Below are positions 17,897-27,152 of a stretch of DNA of 64,000 nucleotides, in pieces. The stretch comes from CAVQAH01 sp963784195 (GTDB taxonomy: Bacteria > Acidobacteriota > Vicinamibacteria > Vicinamibacterales > 2-12-FULL-66-21). The position numbers were made by a program, and so were the translations under genes. Location: NCBI GenBank assembly GCA_963784195.1, contig CAWARA010000022.1, positions 62,001 to 126,000 on the forward strand, given 5' to 3'. How positions within the stretch are numbered: the first letter of the stretch is position 1; every line of letters starts with the position of its first letter. The notes beneath the pieces are model-generated. The model had not been told where the DNA came from. It ran no database searches and saw nothing but the letters and a program-made list of their open reading frames with translations.

Positions 17897-20532
17897 GGCC
17901 GCCCAGGTTTGCCGAGCGTCTGCTTGCGTGGTCCGTGCCTGACGATGACCGCGTGTTCATGCTCGGTGACTGCGAAGAAGAACATGCGGCGATAGCCGCG
18001 GCGCAAGGGCCCGCAGCGGCAGATCGCTGGTATCGCCGTCAGGCGTATCGCTCGATAGGCCGCAATTTGCTCCGGCGCACGGGATCGCGGCGGCCGCCAG
18101 TCCGAAAGGATTCATTTGTGACGACGCTGTGGCTGGATCTGAAGTACGCGTTGCGGCAGCTGCGGCGCACACCGGGCTTTGCCCTGCCCGCAATCCTGAC
18201 GCTCGCCCTCGGCATTGGTGCCGCGACGGCGGTCTTCACGGTCGTCGATCGCGTCGTGCTCCGTCCGCTGCCCTACCCTGAGTCCGAACGCCTGGTGCGG
18301 GTGTGGGACCGAGACGAGCCGGCCGGCCTGCTGTACTTCTCGGTCGCGCCCGCTCACTACTTCGACTGGCAACAGCGCAGCCGGACGGTTGCCGCCATCG
18401 GCGCCTACCGCGAGGACGGTTTCACGCTGGCGACGGCGGAAGGTGGTGAGCGCATCGATGGCGCACGCGTGACCTGGTCGCTTCTCGACGTCCTCGGTGT
18501 GCGTCCTGTTGCCGGCCGCGCGATTCTTCCGGCCGACGATCAGCCCGGCGCAGCTCCTGTGGTGCTGCTCTCCGCGTCGCTGGCTCGCCGGCTCGACGCC
18601 ACTTCACCCGGCGGCCATGCTCTGGTCGGGCGTTCGTTGCCGCTCGATGGCCGCCCGCACCTCATCGTGGGCGTGCTGCCAGCCGGCTTCCACTTCCCGC
18701 AGCAGCCGCAGGTGCAGTTGCTCGTGCCTTACATGCTGAATTCCGCGACGCCCGAGGCAGGCGCCCACTTCCTGCGGGTTCTCGCGCGGCTCGCGCCCGG
18801 TGCCGATCTCGCGCAAGCCCGCGCCGAGTTCGCCTCGCTGGCGGCAGCGGGCGCCAGCGAGCGGCCACCCGCCGACCGGAGTTGGACGGTCGTCATCGAT
18901 CCGCTCCACGAGACCATCGTCGGAAGTGTCGAAGGGCCGCTCATGCTCCTCCTTGGTGCGGCGATCCTCCTGCTGGCGATCACCTGCGCGAACGTCGCGG
19001 GGTTGTTGCTCGCGCGCAGTGCCGCACGCGAGGGCGAACTGGCCGTGCGCGCCGCGCTTGGCGCCGGGTCGGGCCGGCTCACTCGTCAGCTGATCACCGA
19101 GAGCGTCGTGCTCAGCGTCATAGGCGGCGTTGCCGGTCTCGCGTTGAGTCGCGCAGGCCTCGACCTGCTGCTCGCCATCAATCCGGAGGTCCTCCCGCGC
19201 GCCGCTGAAATCGCCGTCGACCTTCGCGTCGTCGGTTTCGTCGGAGCGGTGTGTGCCGGTGCCGCGGTGTTCTTCGGCACCGTGCCGTCCCTGATGCGAG
19301 CACGGTCGTCGCCGCTCCGCGAAGCGCTCAGCGGCAGCGGTCGAGCGCCGGCGATGCGCGGTTCGAGCGTGCGCAGGTTCCTGGTCGCGGGCGAGATTGC
19401 CGTCGCCCTGGCACTGACGACCGGTGCGGCGCTGCTCGTCGACCACCTGCAATCCTTGCAGCGGATCGATCCCGGCTTTGCCACCAGCGGAATTCTGACG
19501 ATGGAGCTTCGACCGCCGGCGGCGAGCTACGGCGAGCCGGCGAAGCGCCAGCGCCTCTACCATCAGGTCGTCGACGAGCTCCGGCGGATGCCAGGCGTGA
19601 AGGCAGCCGGCGGCGCGCACCGGTTGCCGCTCACCGGCAACTCGGCGATCCCGCTCGTCATCGTCGGTCAACCCGTTACGTCCCCAACGCCGCCGAGCGT
19701 GAATTACCGAGCCGTGGCCGGCGACTACTTCGCTGTGCTCGGGATGGCCATCGTCAGCGGCCGTGGTTTTACCGATGCGGAAATGTGGGAAACCGGCGGA
19801 GCGGTTCTGGTGAACCGGGCGGCCGTGTCACGCTACTTCGGCACTCTCGATCCGCTGACGCAGCGCCTGCGCGGCCCGCTCGATCGCGAGCTGCAAATCG
19901 TCGGCGTCGTGGCCGATGCGCGCGAGGACTCCCTGCAGGAGCCGTCAGAGCCAGCCCTCTACCTTCCGTATGCCGCTGCGCCCGCTGCCGGGCATGACGC
20001 TCGTCGCCGCCACCTCGAACCCGCCTCTCAGCCTGGCGAAGACCGCACAGTCCGCGGTGCGCAAGGTCGATCCGGCGCTGGCGCTGGCGAAAATCCGATC
20101 CTTCGATCAGTTCGTCGACGAGGTCGTCGCGGCGCCGCGATTCAACGCGATGTTGCTCGCCACGTTCGCCGGCCTCGCGCTGGCGCTCGCCGCTGTCGGC
20201 ATCTATGGCGTGACGGCGTACAGCGTTGCGCAGCGGGAGGCAGAAATCGGCGTTCGGGTTGCCCTCGGGGCGCGGCCGCGCGACATCCTGCGGGCCATCG
20301 TCGTCCCGGGCCTGATCCTCGCTGCTGCTGGCACTGCTGCCGGCATCCTTTCCGCAATCGTCATCGCGAACAGCTGCTCGGCGGCGCGATCCTTGGTGTG
20401 AACGCCTATCAGCCGGGCATATTCGTGACTGCATCGATTGCCCTTTTCAGCGTCGCCGCGCTCGCCACCCTGATCCCTGCCCGGCGTGCGATGCAGATCG
20501 ACCCGATCATCGCGCTGCGCGCCGAACGCTAA
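17893..20532 (+). CDS. ADOP-type ABC transporter permease, frame broken
   Basis: Acidobacterial duplicated orphan permease related to MacB/FtsX permeases. An N-terminal cytosolic segment (PRFAERLLAWSVPDDDR) is followed by the first TM helix after KYALRQLRRTPGFA, a periplasmic MacB-like domain (NVAGLLLARS marks the return to the membrane), a second duplicated unit (RRFLVAGEIAVALALTTGAA) and the C-terminal FtsX domain (GIYGVTAYSVAQREAEIGVR). The frame changes near 19970 and back near 20370, with family sequence on both sides. The joined protein has about 879 residues, as expected for the family. It lacks its own ATPase, which is normal for ADOP proteins. Export of small molecules is likely, substrate unknown. 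Confidence 0.88.
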   Translation: MRPPRFAERLLAWSVPDDDRVFMLGDCEEEHAAIAAAQGPAAADRWYRRQAYRSIGRNLLRRTGSRRPPVRKDSFVTTLWLDLKYALRQLRRTPGFALPAILTLALGIGAATAVFTVVDRVVLRPLPYPESERLVRVWDRDEPAGLLYFSVAPAHYFDWQQRSRTVAAIGAYREDGFTLATAEGGERIDGARVTWSLLDVLGVRPVAGRAILPADDQPGAAPVVLLSASLARRLDATSPGGHALVGRSLPLDGRPHLIVGVLPAGFHFPQQPQVQLLVPYMLNSATPEAGAHFLRVLARLAPGADLAQARAEFASLAAAGASERPPADRSWTVVIDPLHETIVGSVEGPLMLLLGAAILLLAITCANVAGLLLARSAAREGELAVRAALGAGSGRLTRQLITESVVLSVIGGVAGLALSRAGLDLLLAINPEVLPRAAEIAVDLRVVGFVGAVCAGAAVFFGTVPSLMRARSSPLREALSGSGRAPAMRGSSVRRFLVAGEIAVALALTTGAALLVDHLQSLQRIDPGFATSGILTMELRPPAASYGEPAKRQRLYHQVVDELRRMPGVKAAGGAHRLPLTGNSAIPLVIVGQPVTSPTPPSVNYRAVAGDYFAVLGMAIVSGRGFTDAEMWETGGAVLVNRAAVSRYFGTLDPLTQRLRGPLDRELQIVGVVADAREDSLQEPSEPALYLPYAAAPAAGHDARRRHLEPASQPGEDRTVRGAQGRSGAGAGENPILRSVRRRGRRGAAIQRDVARHVRRPRAGARRCRHLWRDGVQRCAAGGRNRRSGCPRGAAARHPAGHRRPGPDPRCCWHCCRHPFRNRHREQLLGGAILGVNAYQPGIFVTASIALFSVAALATLIPARRAMQIDPIIALRAER

Positions 20533-20616
20533 CCAGCAGCGCGGGATAACCAGCAGCGCGGCTCTTTAGAGCCGCGTCACAGACGCCGACGCGCGGCTGA
20601 AGCCGCGCGCTCCTGT
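20533..20616. repeat. Double-hairpin intergenic repeat, family C
   Basis: Two GC-rich hairpins lie in tandem: gcgcggctct-tta-gagccgcg and gcgcggctgaagccgcgc, flanked by cagcagcgcg words on the left and gcgctcctg on the right. The unit lies between the ADOP gene and fabI and has the same plan as 46898-46953. It may act as a terminator of the ADOP transcript. Confidence 0.7.
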
Positions 20617-20619
20617 ACA

Positions 20620-21403
20620 ATGACGCCAATGACTGACTTGGCGGGCAAGACGGGACTCATTGTAGGGGTTGCCAACAAGCGATCGATTGCGTGGGCGATT
20701 GCGCAGGCGGCGTCGGCGGCCGGCGCCAGGCTTGCCGTCACGTATCAGGGTGAGCGGCTCGAAGAAAACGTCCGCGAGCTTTCGGAAGCGCTGACCAATC
20801 CGCTCATTCTTCCGTGTGATGTCACCGACGACGGGCAGATCGCCGCGGTCTTCAGCGCAATCGAGCGCGAGTTCGGCGGGCTCGATTTCGTCGTGCATGG
20901 GGCCGCGTTCGCGCCGCGAGAGGAGTTATCGGCGCCTTTCGTTGCGACGACGCGCGAGGGCTTCCGGATGTCGCTCGACATCAGCGCGTATTCGCTCGTC
21001 GCGCTTGCGCGCGGTGCGCTGCCGCTGATGGAGGCGCGTGGCGGTGGCAGCATCCTGACGCTGACCTACCTTGGAAGCGAGCGCGTCTTCCAGAACTACA
21101 ACGTGATGGGCGTCGCCAAGGCAGCACTCGAAGCGTGCGTGCGTTACCTTGCGGCGGACCTGGGACCGAAGAACATTCGGGTCAATGCCATCTCGGCCGG
21201 TCCGATCAAGACGCTGGCAGCATCCGGCATTTCGGGGTTCACGAGCATCCTTCAACACGTATCGGGATCGCGCGCCGCTTCGACGCACGGTCGACACAGC
21301 CGAGGTCGCTGACGCCGCGATGTTCCTGCTCGGCCCGGCCGGCCGCGCGGTCACCGCCGAGGTCCTGATGGTCGACGCCGGCTACCACGCGACGGGCATG
21401 TAG
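20620..21403 (+). CDS. fabI: Enoyl-[acyl-carrier-protein] reductase (NADH)
   Basis: FabI, the last reductase of the fatty acid elongation cycle. The cofactor motif GVANKRSIAW (about residues 15-24) and the active-site Tyr-x6-Lys in NYNVMGVAKAALE are both present, as are ITYLGSERV-like TYLGSERV and the NAISAGPIKTLAASGI loop. The frame changes near 21255; joining gives TVDTAEVADAAMFLL and an end in DAGYHATGM, the normal FabI terminus, for a protein of about 260 residues. ATG codons at 20620 and 20629 are both possible. The break is most likely an assembly indel, since the enzyme is usually essential. Confidence 0.9.
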
Positions 21404-21435
21404 GGTTCCCATGGCAACCGCTCTCGAAGCTCGCA

Positions 21436-21783
21436 ATGAACATCGACCGGCGCACAATCGTGCTGCTCATCCTGGCGTTGCTGACGCCGCTCGTTCTTGC
21501 GGCGTGTGGCAAATCGGTCAGCGACACGATAGACGATGCGTCGATTACCACACGAGTGAAGACAGCGCTCCTGAACGATCTGGAGATCGGTGTCCGGCGG
21601 ATCGACGTGGATACCTTCAAGGGCGTGGTAACGCTGTCTGGCGCAGTCGAGACCGCGGCGGAACGCGACAAGGCGGTCGACATTACCCGCAAGGTCGAAG
21701 GCGTGAGGGATGTGAAGTCGACGCTGCAGGTCAAGCAACAGACGGGAGCGTTAGCGGTCAGGAGCTCCACTTCTCGAGCTTGA
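21436..21783 (+). CDS. BON-domain lipoprotein
   Basis: 115 residues: a lipoprotein signal (LLILALLTPLVLAAC, lipobox Cys about residue 24) followed by one BON domain (about residues 33-102: DDASITTRVKTALLNDLEIG, VDTFKGVVTLSGAVETAAER, VEGVRDVKSTLQV). BON domains of the OsmY type bind membranes or polymers and often help the envelope resist stress. The gene follows fabI closely, and its last 26 bases overlap the 3' end of the convergent flavin reductase gene. Confidence 0.88.
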   Translation: MNIDRRTIVLLILALLTPLVLAACGKSVSDTIDDASITTRVKTALLNDLEIGVRRIDVDTFKGVVTLSGAVETAAERDKAVDITRKVEGVRDVKSTLQVKQQTGALAVRSSTSRA

Positions 21784-22480
21784 CGTTCTCGAGCGGCACG
21801 CCGAGCTGCTGCAGCATGACCGGCACATCTTCCACCATCGCCGCCGGCCCGCATATAAAGCCCAGCGTCTGTCCTCCATTGACGAGCGGTTTCAGGTGTT
21901 CGGGTGTGATCCGTCCACGCTCGCAACGCAACGTCAGCGTTTCGGCCGACGCCTCCCGCGTCGCGTGCAGCCGCAGCTCGATCTGTCCGCGCCGGACCAT
22001 GCCCCGCAGCTCGCTCAGGTACGCGAAGTCTTCCGCCGTGCGGGCGCTGTAGAGCAGCTTGAGCCGGCCAGCGAGGCCGGTATCGATCGCGTGAGCGATC
22101 ATCGATCGGATTGGGGCGATTCCGGTGCCGCCAGCAATGAACAGCAAGTGCTTCTGTCCAGGGCGTGCGGGATAGACGAACGATCCGAAAGGTCCGTTCA
22201 GCGCAACCCGCTGCCCGCGGGCAATCCGGTCGAACTTATGGCCCCAGCGGCCGGACGGCTCGATTTTGATCAGCAACTCCAGCTCGTTTGCGGCCGCTGC
22301 TTCTTCCGGCGAAGAGGCAATCGAGTAGGGAACACGCTCCGCCGACTCCGCCAGGCCGATCATCACGGCCTGCCCCGGCTTGAAGCGGAACTTCGAGTGG
22401 CCAAGATCGAGGCGGACGATGCGCGTCGCCGGCGTCGCGCGACGCACGCTGGTTACTCTCAAAACGATTTCGCGAGGCAC
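21758..22480 (-). CDS. FAD/NAD(P)-binding oxidoreductase, ferredoxin-NADP reductase type
   Basis: FNR-superfamily reductase. The FAD motif RVPYSIASSP, the GPFGSFVYP segment, the NAD-binding motif LFIAGGTGIAPIRSM and the C-terminal FICGPAAMVEDV are all typical. I place the start at the GTG at 22480 (VPREIVLRVTSVRR, 240 residues), because the upstream ATG at 22549 would encode part of the intergenic repeat. No ferredoxin-like [2Fe-2S] domain is attached, so it probably serves a separate electron partner. It converges on the BON gene. Confidence 0.85.
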   Translation of the reverse strand: MPREIVLRVTSVRRATPATRIVRLDLGHSKFRFKPGQAVMIGLAESAERVPYSIASSPEEAAAANELELLIKIEPSGRWGHKFDRIARGQRVALNGPFGSFVYPARPGQKHLLFIAGGTGIAPIRSMIAHAIDTGLAGRLKLLYSARTAEDFAYLSELRGMVRRGQIELRLHATREASAETLTLRCERGRITPEHLKPLVNGGQTLGFICGPAAMVEDVPVMLQQLGVPLENVKLEKWSS

Positions 22481-22505
22481 TTGGATAAGAGACCGACTCA
22501 AGCTG

Positions 22506-22600
22506 ACAATAACTCCCAACCTCCAACTCCCAACTCCCAAGGAGATCACAGCCGATCGACCGTGAGGCCTTTGGGAGTTGGGATAGTTGGGAGTTAGAAG
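22506..22600. repeat. Intergenic inverted repeat, family B (aactccc words)
   Basis: The left arm is a string of aactccc and acctcc words (about 22507-22542), followed by aaggagatcacagccgatcg; the right arm (about 22570-22597) is ttgggagttgggatagttgg with a short tail. The arms are imperfect reverse complements. The same design returns at 32461-32625, and a fragment occurs at 63696-63718. It lies between the flavin reductase gene and the HD-GYP gene. Confidence 0.75.
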
Positions 22601-25027
22601 TTAACGCCCATCGAGCATGGCCATGCGGGTCTTGCGGGCGGTCTTGTTCTGATACATGCGGCCGTCGGCGGTAGCGAGCAGCGTCTCGTAAGTCTCGCCA
22701 TCCTGCGGGAAGATCGCGGTGCCAATGCTCATGCCGAGGCGCAGACGGCGTCCCGGCCGTGCCTCGAAGATGACCTCGTCGACACCCTGCTGAAGCTCCA
22801 TCCGCTTCTGCTCGGCTTCCTCAGGCCCGCATCCCGACAACACGATGATGAACTCGTCACCAGCGTACCGCACGCAGATGTCGTAGGGCCGGATTGCCGC
22901 GCGAAGAACGCGTGCGATTTCGCAGAGCGCGCGGTCGCCCACGTGGTGGCCGTGGTTGTCGTTGATTTCCTTGAAGTCGTCCAGGTCCATGACCATCAGC
23001 GAGACCGGCGTCTTCAGCCGTTCGGCGCGCGACAGCTCGCGCGTCAGGTGCATGAACAGGAAGCGCGTGTTCGGCAGGCCCGTCAGCGGATCGGTCAGCG
23101 AGTCGTCACGCGTCTGCTCGTAGAGCATCGAGTTTCTGATGACCGCGGCCGCCTGCTCGCACACGCGGTCGAGGAGCCGACGGTGATCGTCGCGATAGAA
23201 CGAGCCGTCGACGTGATAGACCGAGAGCGTGCCGATGAACCGATCGTCGAACTGGAGCGGGCAGACCAGCGCTGACTGCAAGGTGGTGGTGGCGCCCAGT
23301 CCCGCGGCCTCGAAATCAGCGCTCGGACGGGCGTTGACCAGGGGCCGGCGGTTCCGTGCGACCCAGCCGGTCAGTCCTTCACCCGTCCGGACCGAAAGCT
23401 GCTGGATCAACTCGGCATCGACGCCGGTGGCGAATCGGCAGCGCAGCGTGTCCGTCTCCTCTTCGAACAGGAACAGGGCGGCGCACGAGAACGGCACGAG
23501 GTTGCTCAGCTTCGCGGCGATCAGGGCCATCGTGTCGGACACGCCGAGGCTGGTGCCCATTGCCTGTGCGATCTCGTAAAGGGCGTATATCTCACGGTGC
23601 GCGAGCGCGATGTCCTCGAACACGTTCAACTTCGAGGGCTCGGGCGCGAGGCCCGTCGCAGGGCGGCCGCCCACTTCGAGATCGGTGGTTTTGAGCAATG
23701 CCTTCCGCGCGCTGTGCTCGAGAGCCGAGGCCTCCGCCTGCAGGTTCGGCAGGAGGTGCACGAACTTCGCGACCACGATCGGGTCCAGACCCTTGCCCGC
23801 CTCCTGCTTCAGCAGGCCGACCGCGGCATCGGAGCTCATCGCCTTGTGATACGGCCGCTCCGCCATCAGCGCATCGAAGTAGTCGACGACCGACAGGATG
23901 CGCGCGCCGAGCGGAATCTCCTCGCCCTTGAGCCCTGTGGGATATCCCTTGCCGTCCCAGCGCTCGTGATGGCTCAGGATGAGCGGCGCCACCGGGTAAG
24001 GAAATGGCACGGAGCTGACGATGTCGGCGCCGACCTTCGGGTGCGCCCGAATCTTCTGGAACTCCTCTGGCGTCAGCGGACCCGGTTTCGACAGGATGTG
24101 CTCAGGCACCGCCAGCTTGCCGATATCGTGCAGCAGCGCTGCCGTCTTCACGCCCTGGACCTCGTTGTCGGACATGCCCAGCGCCTTGGCCACCGACGCC
24201 GCGTAAAGCTGCACGCGTCGAATGTGCGACTGTGAGGTCTGATCCTTCGCGTCGATCGCCAGCGCCAGCGCTTCGATGGTCGCAAGGTGCAGGTCGGCCA
24301 TCTCCTGCACGTGACGCTGTTCGTCCTCGATGCGGCCGAGATAAACCTTGTACGTGCGATAGGTCAGGTAGAGCGGTGCTGCGGCGAGCGGCGCCAGCCA
24401 CTGCGCGGAAAGCCCGACGACCATCCAGGAGGCGACAGCCGCGGCGCCGGCACCCACGAAGTAGCTCGGCGCGCTCCACAGGAAATTCTCGTTCCAGACC
24501 TTGACGATCGATTGCCGGGTCGAAAGCGCGATCGCCGTCGCAATGGTGAGCGTATTGACGATGAAGTATGTCGTCGCAGCGCCGACGAGCGGCTTCGACA
24601 GGGTCTTCAGATCCAGCTCACCCGGTACCCCGCCCAGTCGCAGGTAAACCATGCCCGCCGCCTGCACCGTCAGCACCAGGCACGCCATGCTGAACATCGT
24701 GCGGTGCAGCGGGTTCTTCTCCTTGATGCGGAACGTGCACTGGCTGTACGCGCTGGCCGCCGCGACGATCATCGTCTCGCGTGGTCCGAGCAGCAGCAGC
24801 GCCGCGAAGTCCACGGCATACGAGACCGACATCGTCGATCCACTGCGTGCGAGCGGCAGGTTGACTTTGAAGACCGAGGTTATCGACGACAGCAACAGCA
24901 GCAGCAGGAACAGCCAGACGTTGTGCGACGTCATGGTCTGCAGCGGCAGAAAGGCGCCCATCAGCACGGCGCCCAGGCCGACGATGGCGCTGACGTACAC
25001 ACGAGCCGCGGGCGGTAGTTGCCTCAC
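22601..25027 (-). CDS. Membrane HD-GYP phosphodiesterase with GAF and GGDEF domains
   Basis: 808-residue cyclic-di-GMP enzyme with a GTG start overlapping the upstream subtilase stop. Residues 1-225 hold about seven to eight hydrophobic segments (a MASE-like sensor). HD-GYP follows (about 240-430) with LLHDIGKLAVPEH and HHERWDGKGYPTG, so the phosphodiesterase residues are intact. A GAF domain covers about 490-640 (FSCAALFLFEEETDTLRCRF). The C-terminal GGDEF domain reads YAGDEF, an accepted active variant, with DSLTDPLTGLPNTRFL at its start and DLDDFKEINDNHGHHVGD. Both making and breaking of c-di-GMP are therefore possible in one polypeptide. Confidence 0.92.
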   Translation of the reverse strand: MRQLPPAARVYVSAIVGLGAVLMGAFLPLQTMTSHNVWLFLLLLLLSSITSVFKVNLPLARSGSTMSVSYAVDFAALLLLGPRETMIVAAASAYSQCTFRIKEKNPLHRTMFSMACLVLTVQAAGMVYLRLGGVPGELDLKTLSKPLVGAATTYFIVNTLTIATAIALSTRQSIVKVWNENFLWSAPSYFVGAGAAAVASWMVVGLSAQWLAPLAAAPLYLTYRTYKVYLGRIEDEQRHVQEMADLHLATIEALALAIDAKDQTSQSHIRRVQLYAASVAKALGMSDNEVQGVKTAALLHDIGKLAVPEHILSKPGPLTPEEFQKIRAHPKVGADIVSSVPFPYPVAPLILSHHERWDGKGYPTGLKGEEIPLGARILSVVDYFDALMAERPYHKAMSSDAAVGLLKQEAGKGLDPIVVAKFVHLLPNLQAEASALEHSARKALLKTTDLEVGGRPATGLAPEPSKLNVFEDIALAHREIYALYEIAQAMGTSLGVSDTMALIAAKLSNLVPFSCAALFLFEEETDTLRCRFATGVDAELIQQLSVRTGEGLTGWVARNRRPLVNARPSADFEAAGLGATTTLQSALVCPLQFDDRFIGTLSVYHVDGSFYRDDHRRLLDRVCEQAAAVIRNSMLYEQTRDDSLTDPLTGLPNTRFLFMHLTRELSRAERLKTPVSLMVMDLDDFKEINDNHGHHVGDRALCEIARVLRAAIRPYDICVRYAGDEFIIVLSGCGPEEAEQKRMELQQGVDEVIFEARPGRRLRLGMSIGTAIFPQDGETYETLLATADGRMYQNKTARKTRMAMLDGR

Positions 25028-26850
25028 CGCTGCGCTCCCCGTGTGATTGACGTCCGCTGGTGGATCCAGCCTTCGATCAATCGGCGTTCGATGAGCTCAG
25101 GCCAGGCATCCTTGCGTGCGGCAGGGACAGGCTCTTGCGTCGAGTCCGCCTCACTCGACGACACGATGCTGCCGGCGAGCACCGAGCCGTCGGCCGCCGG
25201 CCACGCCTCGGCGGTGCAATCCGCATCGTCGCAGGGCGCCTCGAGCTCTGCTGGCACATCCTGCACCTCATTGTCAGAGGAGCCGGTGCAACCAGCTGGC
25301 AGCAAATCGCATCCGACCTTCCAGCTGCCGCCATTGCACGCGGGCTGGTCAGGCGCGCAGAGCGTTCCCCAGGTGACGGCCTCTCCGCCCGTGGTTGCCG
25401 CCGAGCCCCACATGACGCCACGGCCCCAGGCGTTTGCGCCGGGCCTCAACATGCCGCCTGACGTCAGCCTGTTGGCCCAGATGATGTGACGGCTCCACGG
25501 CGTCGGATCGTTCGACGACGGGGGCTCGCCCGCGAACCTGCGAGCCAGTTCGACGGCACCTCGCGCGTTGAGGAATCCGGCGCCCTGCGTGAGGTGGTCG
25601 TAGCCGTCGCGATCCTCCGCCGTGAACTGCAGGATCGCCTTGATCGCATTCGGTGTCAGCGCCGGATTGGCCTGAAGCATCAGCGCAATGGTTCCGGTCA
25701 CGACCGGCGCCGCCATGCTGGTGCCGCTCAGACCGAGATAGGGCTGGCTGATCGTGTCGACGGATCCCCAGAGGCGCGAGTTCGGATGCGCCGCGAAGAG
25801 CACGCTAGCCGGCTCCGCGAGCGATTCGATCGCAACGCCCGGCGCAACCAGATCCGGTTTCGCGGTCTTGTCGAACGCTGCTGGACCGCGCGAGCTGAAC
25901 ACCGCCATCTGATCGTCCTGGCGACCGGCGGTTTGCATATGGCTGCTCGCGCCGACCGTGAGCACCCACGGCGCGTTGCCAGGCGATGCGATCCCGCCGT
26001 ACTGCGGTCGTCCCAGCGAGCTGCGGCCAAGATTGCCGGCCGCGGCGACCACGACAATCCCGGCATCGACAGCGCGCTTCGCGGCGAGCGCCAGCGGATC
26101 CTTGGTGTAGGACTCGTAGACGCCCGCGGCAACCGACAGGTTGATCACGCGGATGTTGAACGTCTCGCGCCGCGCGATGGCGTACTCGATTGCAGCGATC
26201 ACGTTGCTGATGGAACCGCCGCCTGCGCCGTCGAGCGCCTTGAGGACAACCAGGCTCGCGCCAGGCGCGATTCCCTGACGGCGGCCCGCCGAATCCTGTC
26301 CGCTCCCCGCCAGGATGCCGGCCACGTGCGTGCCGTGTCCGTAGTCGTCGTACGCAACATCGCGGAAGCTGACGAAGTCGGCGAAATCCACGATGCGCCC
26401 GGGCGGCAGATCGTCGTGCTGCGCTGTGACGCCCGAGTCGATCGTCGCGATACCGATTCCCGTTCCATCGAGCGAGAGATGCTCGGCGACCCAGCGCGCG
26501 CCGATCGTGGCTGCCGTGCGTTCCAACGTGCCGTGCACGGGACGATCGAAGCTGACGGCTGCCACGTTGTCGAAGCCTGCCAGCGCGCGGAGCGACGAGT
26601 TGGGGATGCGGGCAATCTGTCCGCCGATCGAGGGCAGGAACAAACCGGCGAGGCCATGAACGGCTCTAATGAGTGAGGTCGCGGGTCGGCCGTCCACCGT
26701 CCGCACGATGACGCGCGACGTGCCGGCTTGTGCGCTGGCGCGTTGGCGGAGATGAGGATCCAGCTTGTCGTCGCTGGCGTGACCAGCGGCGTACGCCGCA
26801 CTGGCGACGAGTGTCACCACGACAAGCGGACAGAGAACGCGAAACACCAT
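25024..26850 (-). CDS. Subtilisin-like S8 serine peptidase, secreted
   Basis: 608-residue subtilase. I choose the ATG at 26850 because it begins a signal peptide (FRVLCPLVVVTLVASAAYAA); the open frame goes 90 codons further upstream but reads unlike protein. A prodomain-like region is followed by the triad: Asp in IATIDSGVT, His in DYGHGTHVAGI and Ser in GLSGTSMAAPVVTG, with the oxyanion Asn in VAAAGN. After the catalytic domain come Trp-Gly motifs (NAWGRGVMWG, AVTWGTLC) and a Cys-containing acidic tail of about 90 residues, probably disordered or a surface anchor. The stop overlaps the start of the HD-GYP gene by 4 bases, so the pair is co-transcribed. Confidence 0.9.
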   Translation of the reverse strand: MVFRVLCPLVVVTLVASAAYAAGHASDDKLDPHLRQRASAQAGTSRVIVRTVDGRPATSLIRAVHGLAGLFLPSIGGQIARIPNSSLRALAGFDNVAAVSFDRPVHGTLERTAATIGARWVAEHLSLDGTGIGIATIDSGVTAQHDDLPPGRIVDFADFVSFRDVAYDDYGHGTHVAGILAGSGQDSAGRRQGIAPGASLVVLKALDGAGGGSISNVIAAIEYAIARRETFNIRVINLSVAAGVYESYTKDPLALAAKRAVDAGIVVVAAAGNLGRSSLGRPQYGGIASPGNAPWVLTVGASSHMQTAGRQDDQMAVFSSRGPAAFDKTAKPDLVAPGVAIESLAEPASVLFAAHPNSRLWGSVDTISQPYLGLSGTSMAAPVVTGTIALMLQANPALTPNAIKAILQFTAEDRDGYDHLTQGAGFLNARGAVELARRFAGEPPSSNDPTPWSRHIIWANRLTSGGMLRPGANAWGRGVMWGSAATTGGEAVTWGTLCAPDQPACNGGSWKVGCDLLPAGCTGSSDNEVQDVPAELEAPCDDADCTAEAWPAADGSVLAGSIVSSSEADSTQEPVPAARKDAWPELIERRLIEGWIHQRTSITRGAQR

Positions 26851-27152
26851 GGATCCGGGGTCTCTCTTTGGGCCTAGGAACAGGGTGCCGCTCTGCAAGC
26901 GCTCTGCCGCGCTGCCGCACACGCCTGACGCTTTCTTTAAACTGATGTCCTTGCTGATATTACGGCGTTGAAGCCAGGAGGCAAGTGCGGGTCGCACGAA
27001 ACTCTCCGCGCACGTAATGTTCTGTTTCGGGACATTACAGACCGAACGCGTGTCTAAATATGGATGATTTGGGGCTTTTGGGCTTCTCGCGATGTCTCGT
27101 TTTTGCACAACTGGCGTCATGCCGGCCCGCTTTCACCGACAGTTCTCTGGCC
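26851..27152. other. Intergenic region between the sigma-54 activator and the subtilase
   Basis: About 300 bases upstream of the subtilase start with no convincing gene. The minus-strand frame is open but encodes an atypical mix rich in Arg, Lys and Ser. The section 26930-27060 is less GC-rich than its surroundings and may hold the subtilase promoter. No palindrome or terminator stands out. Confidence 0.4.
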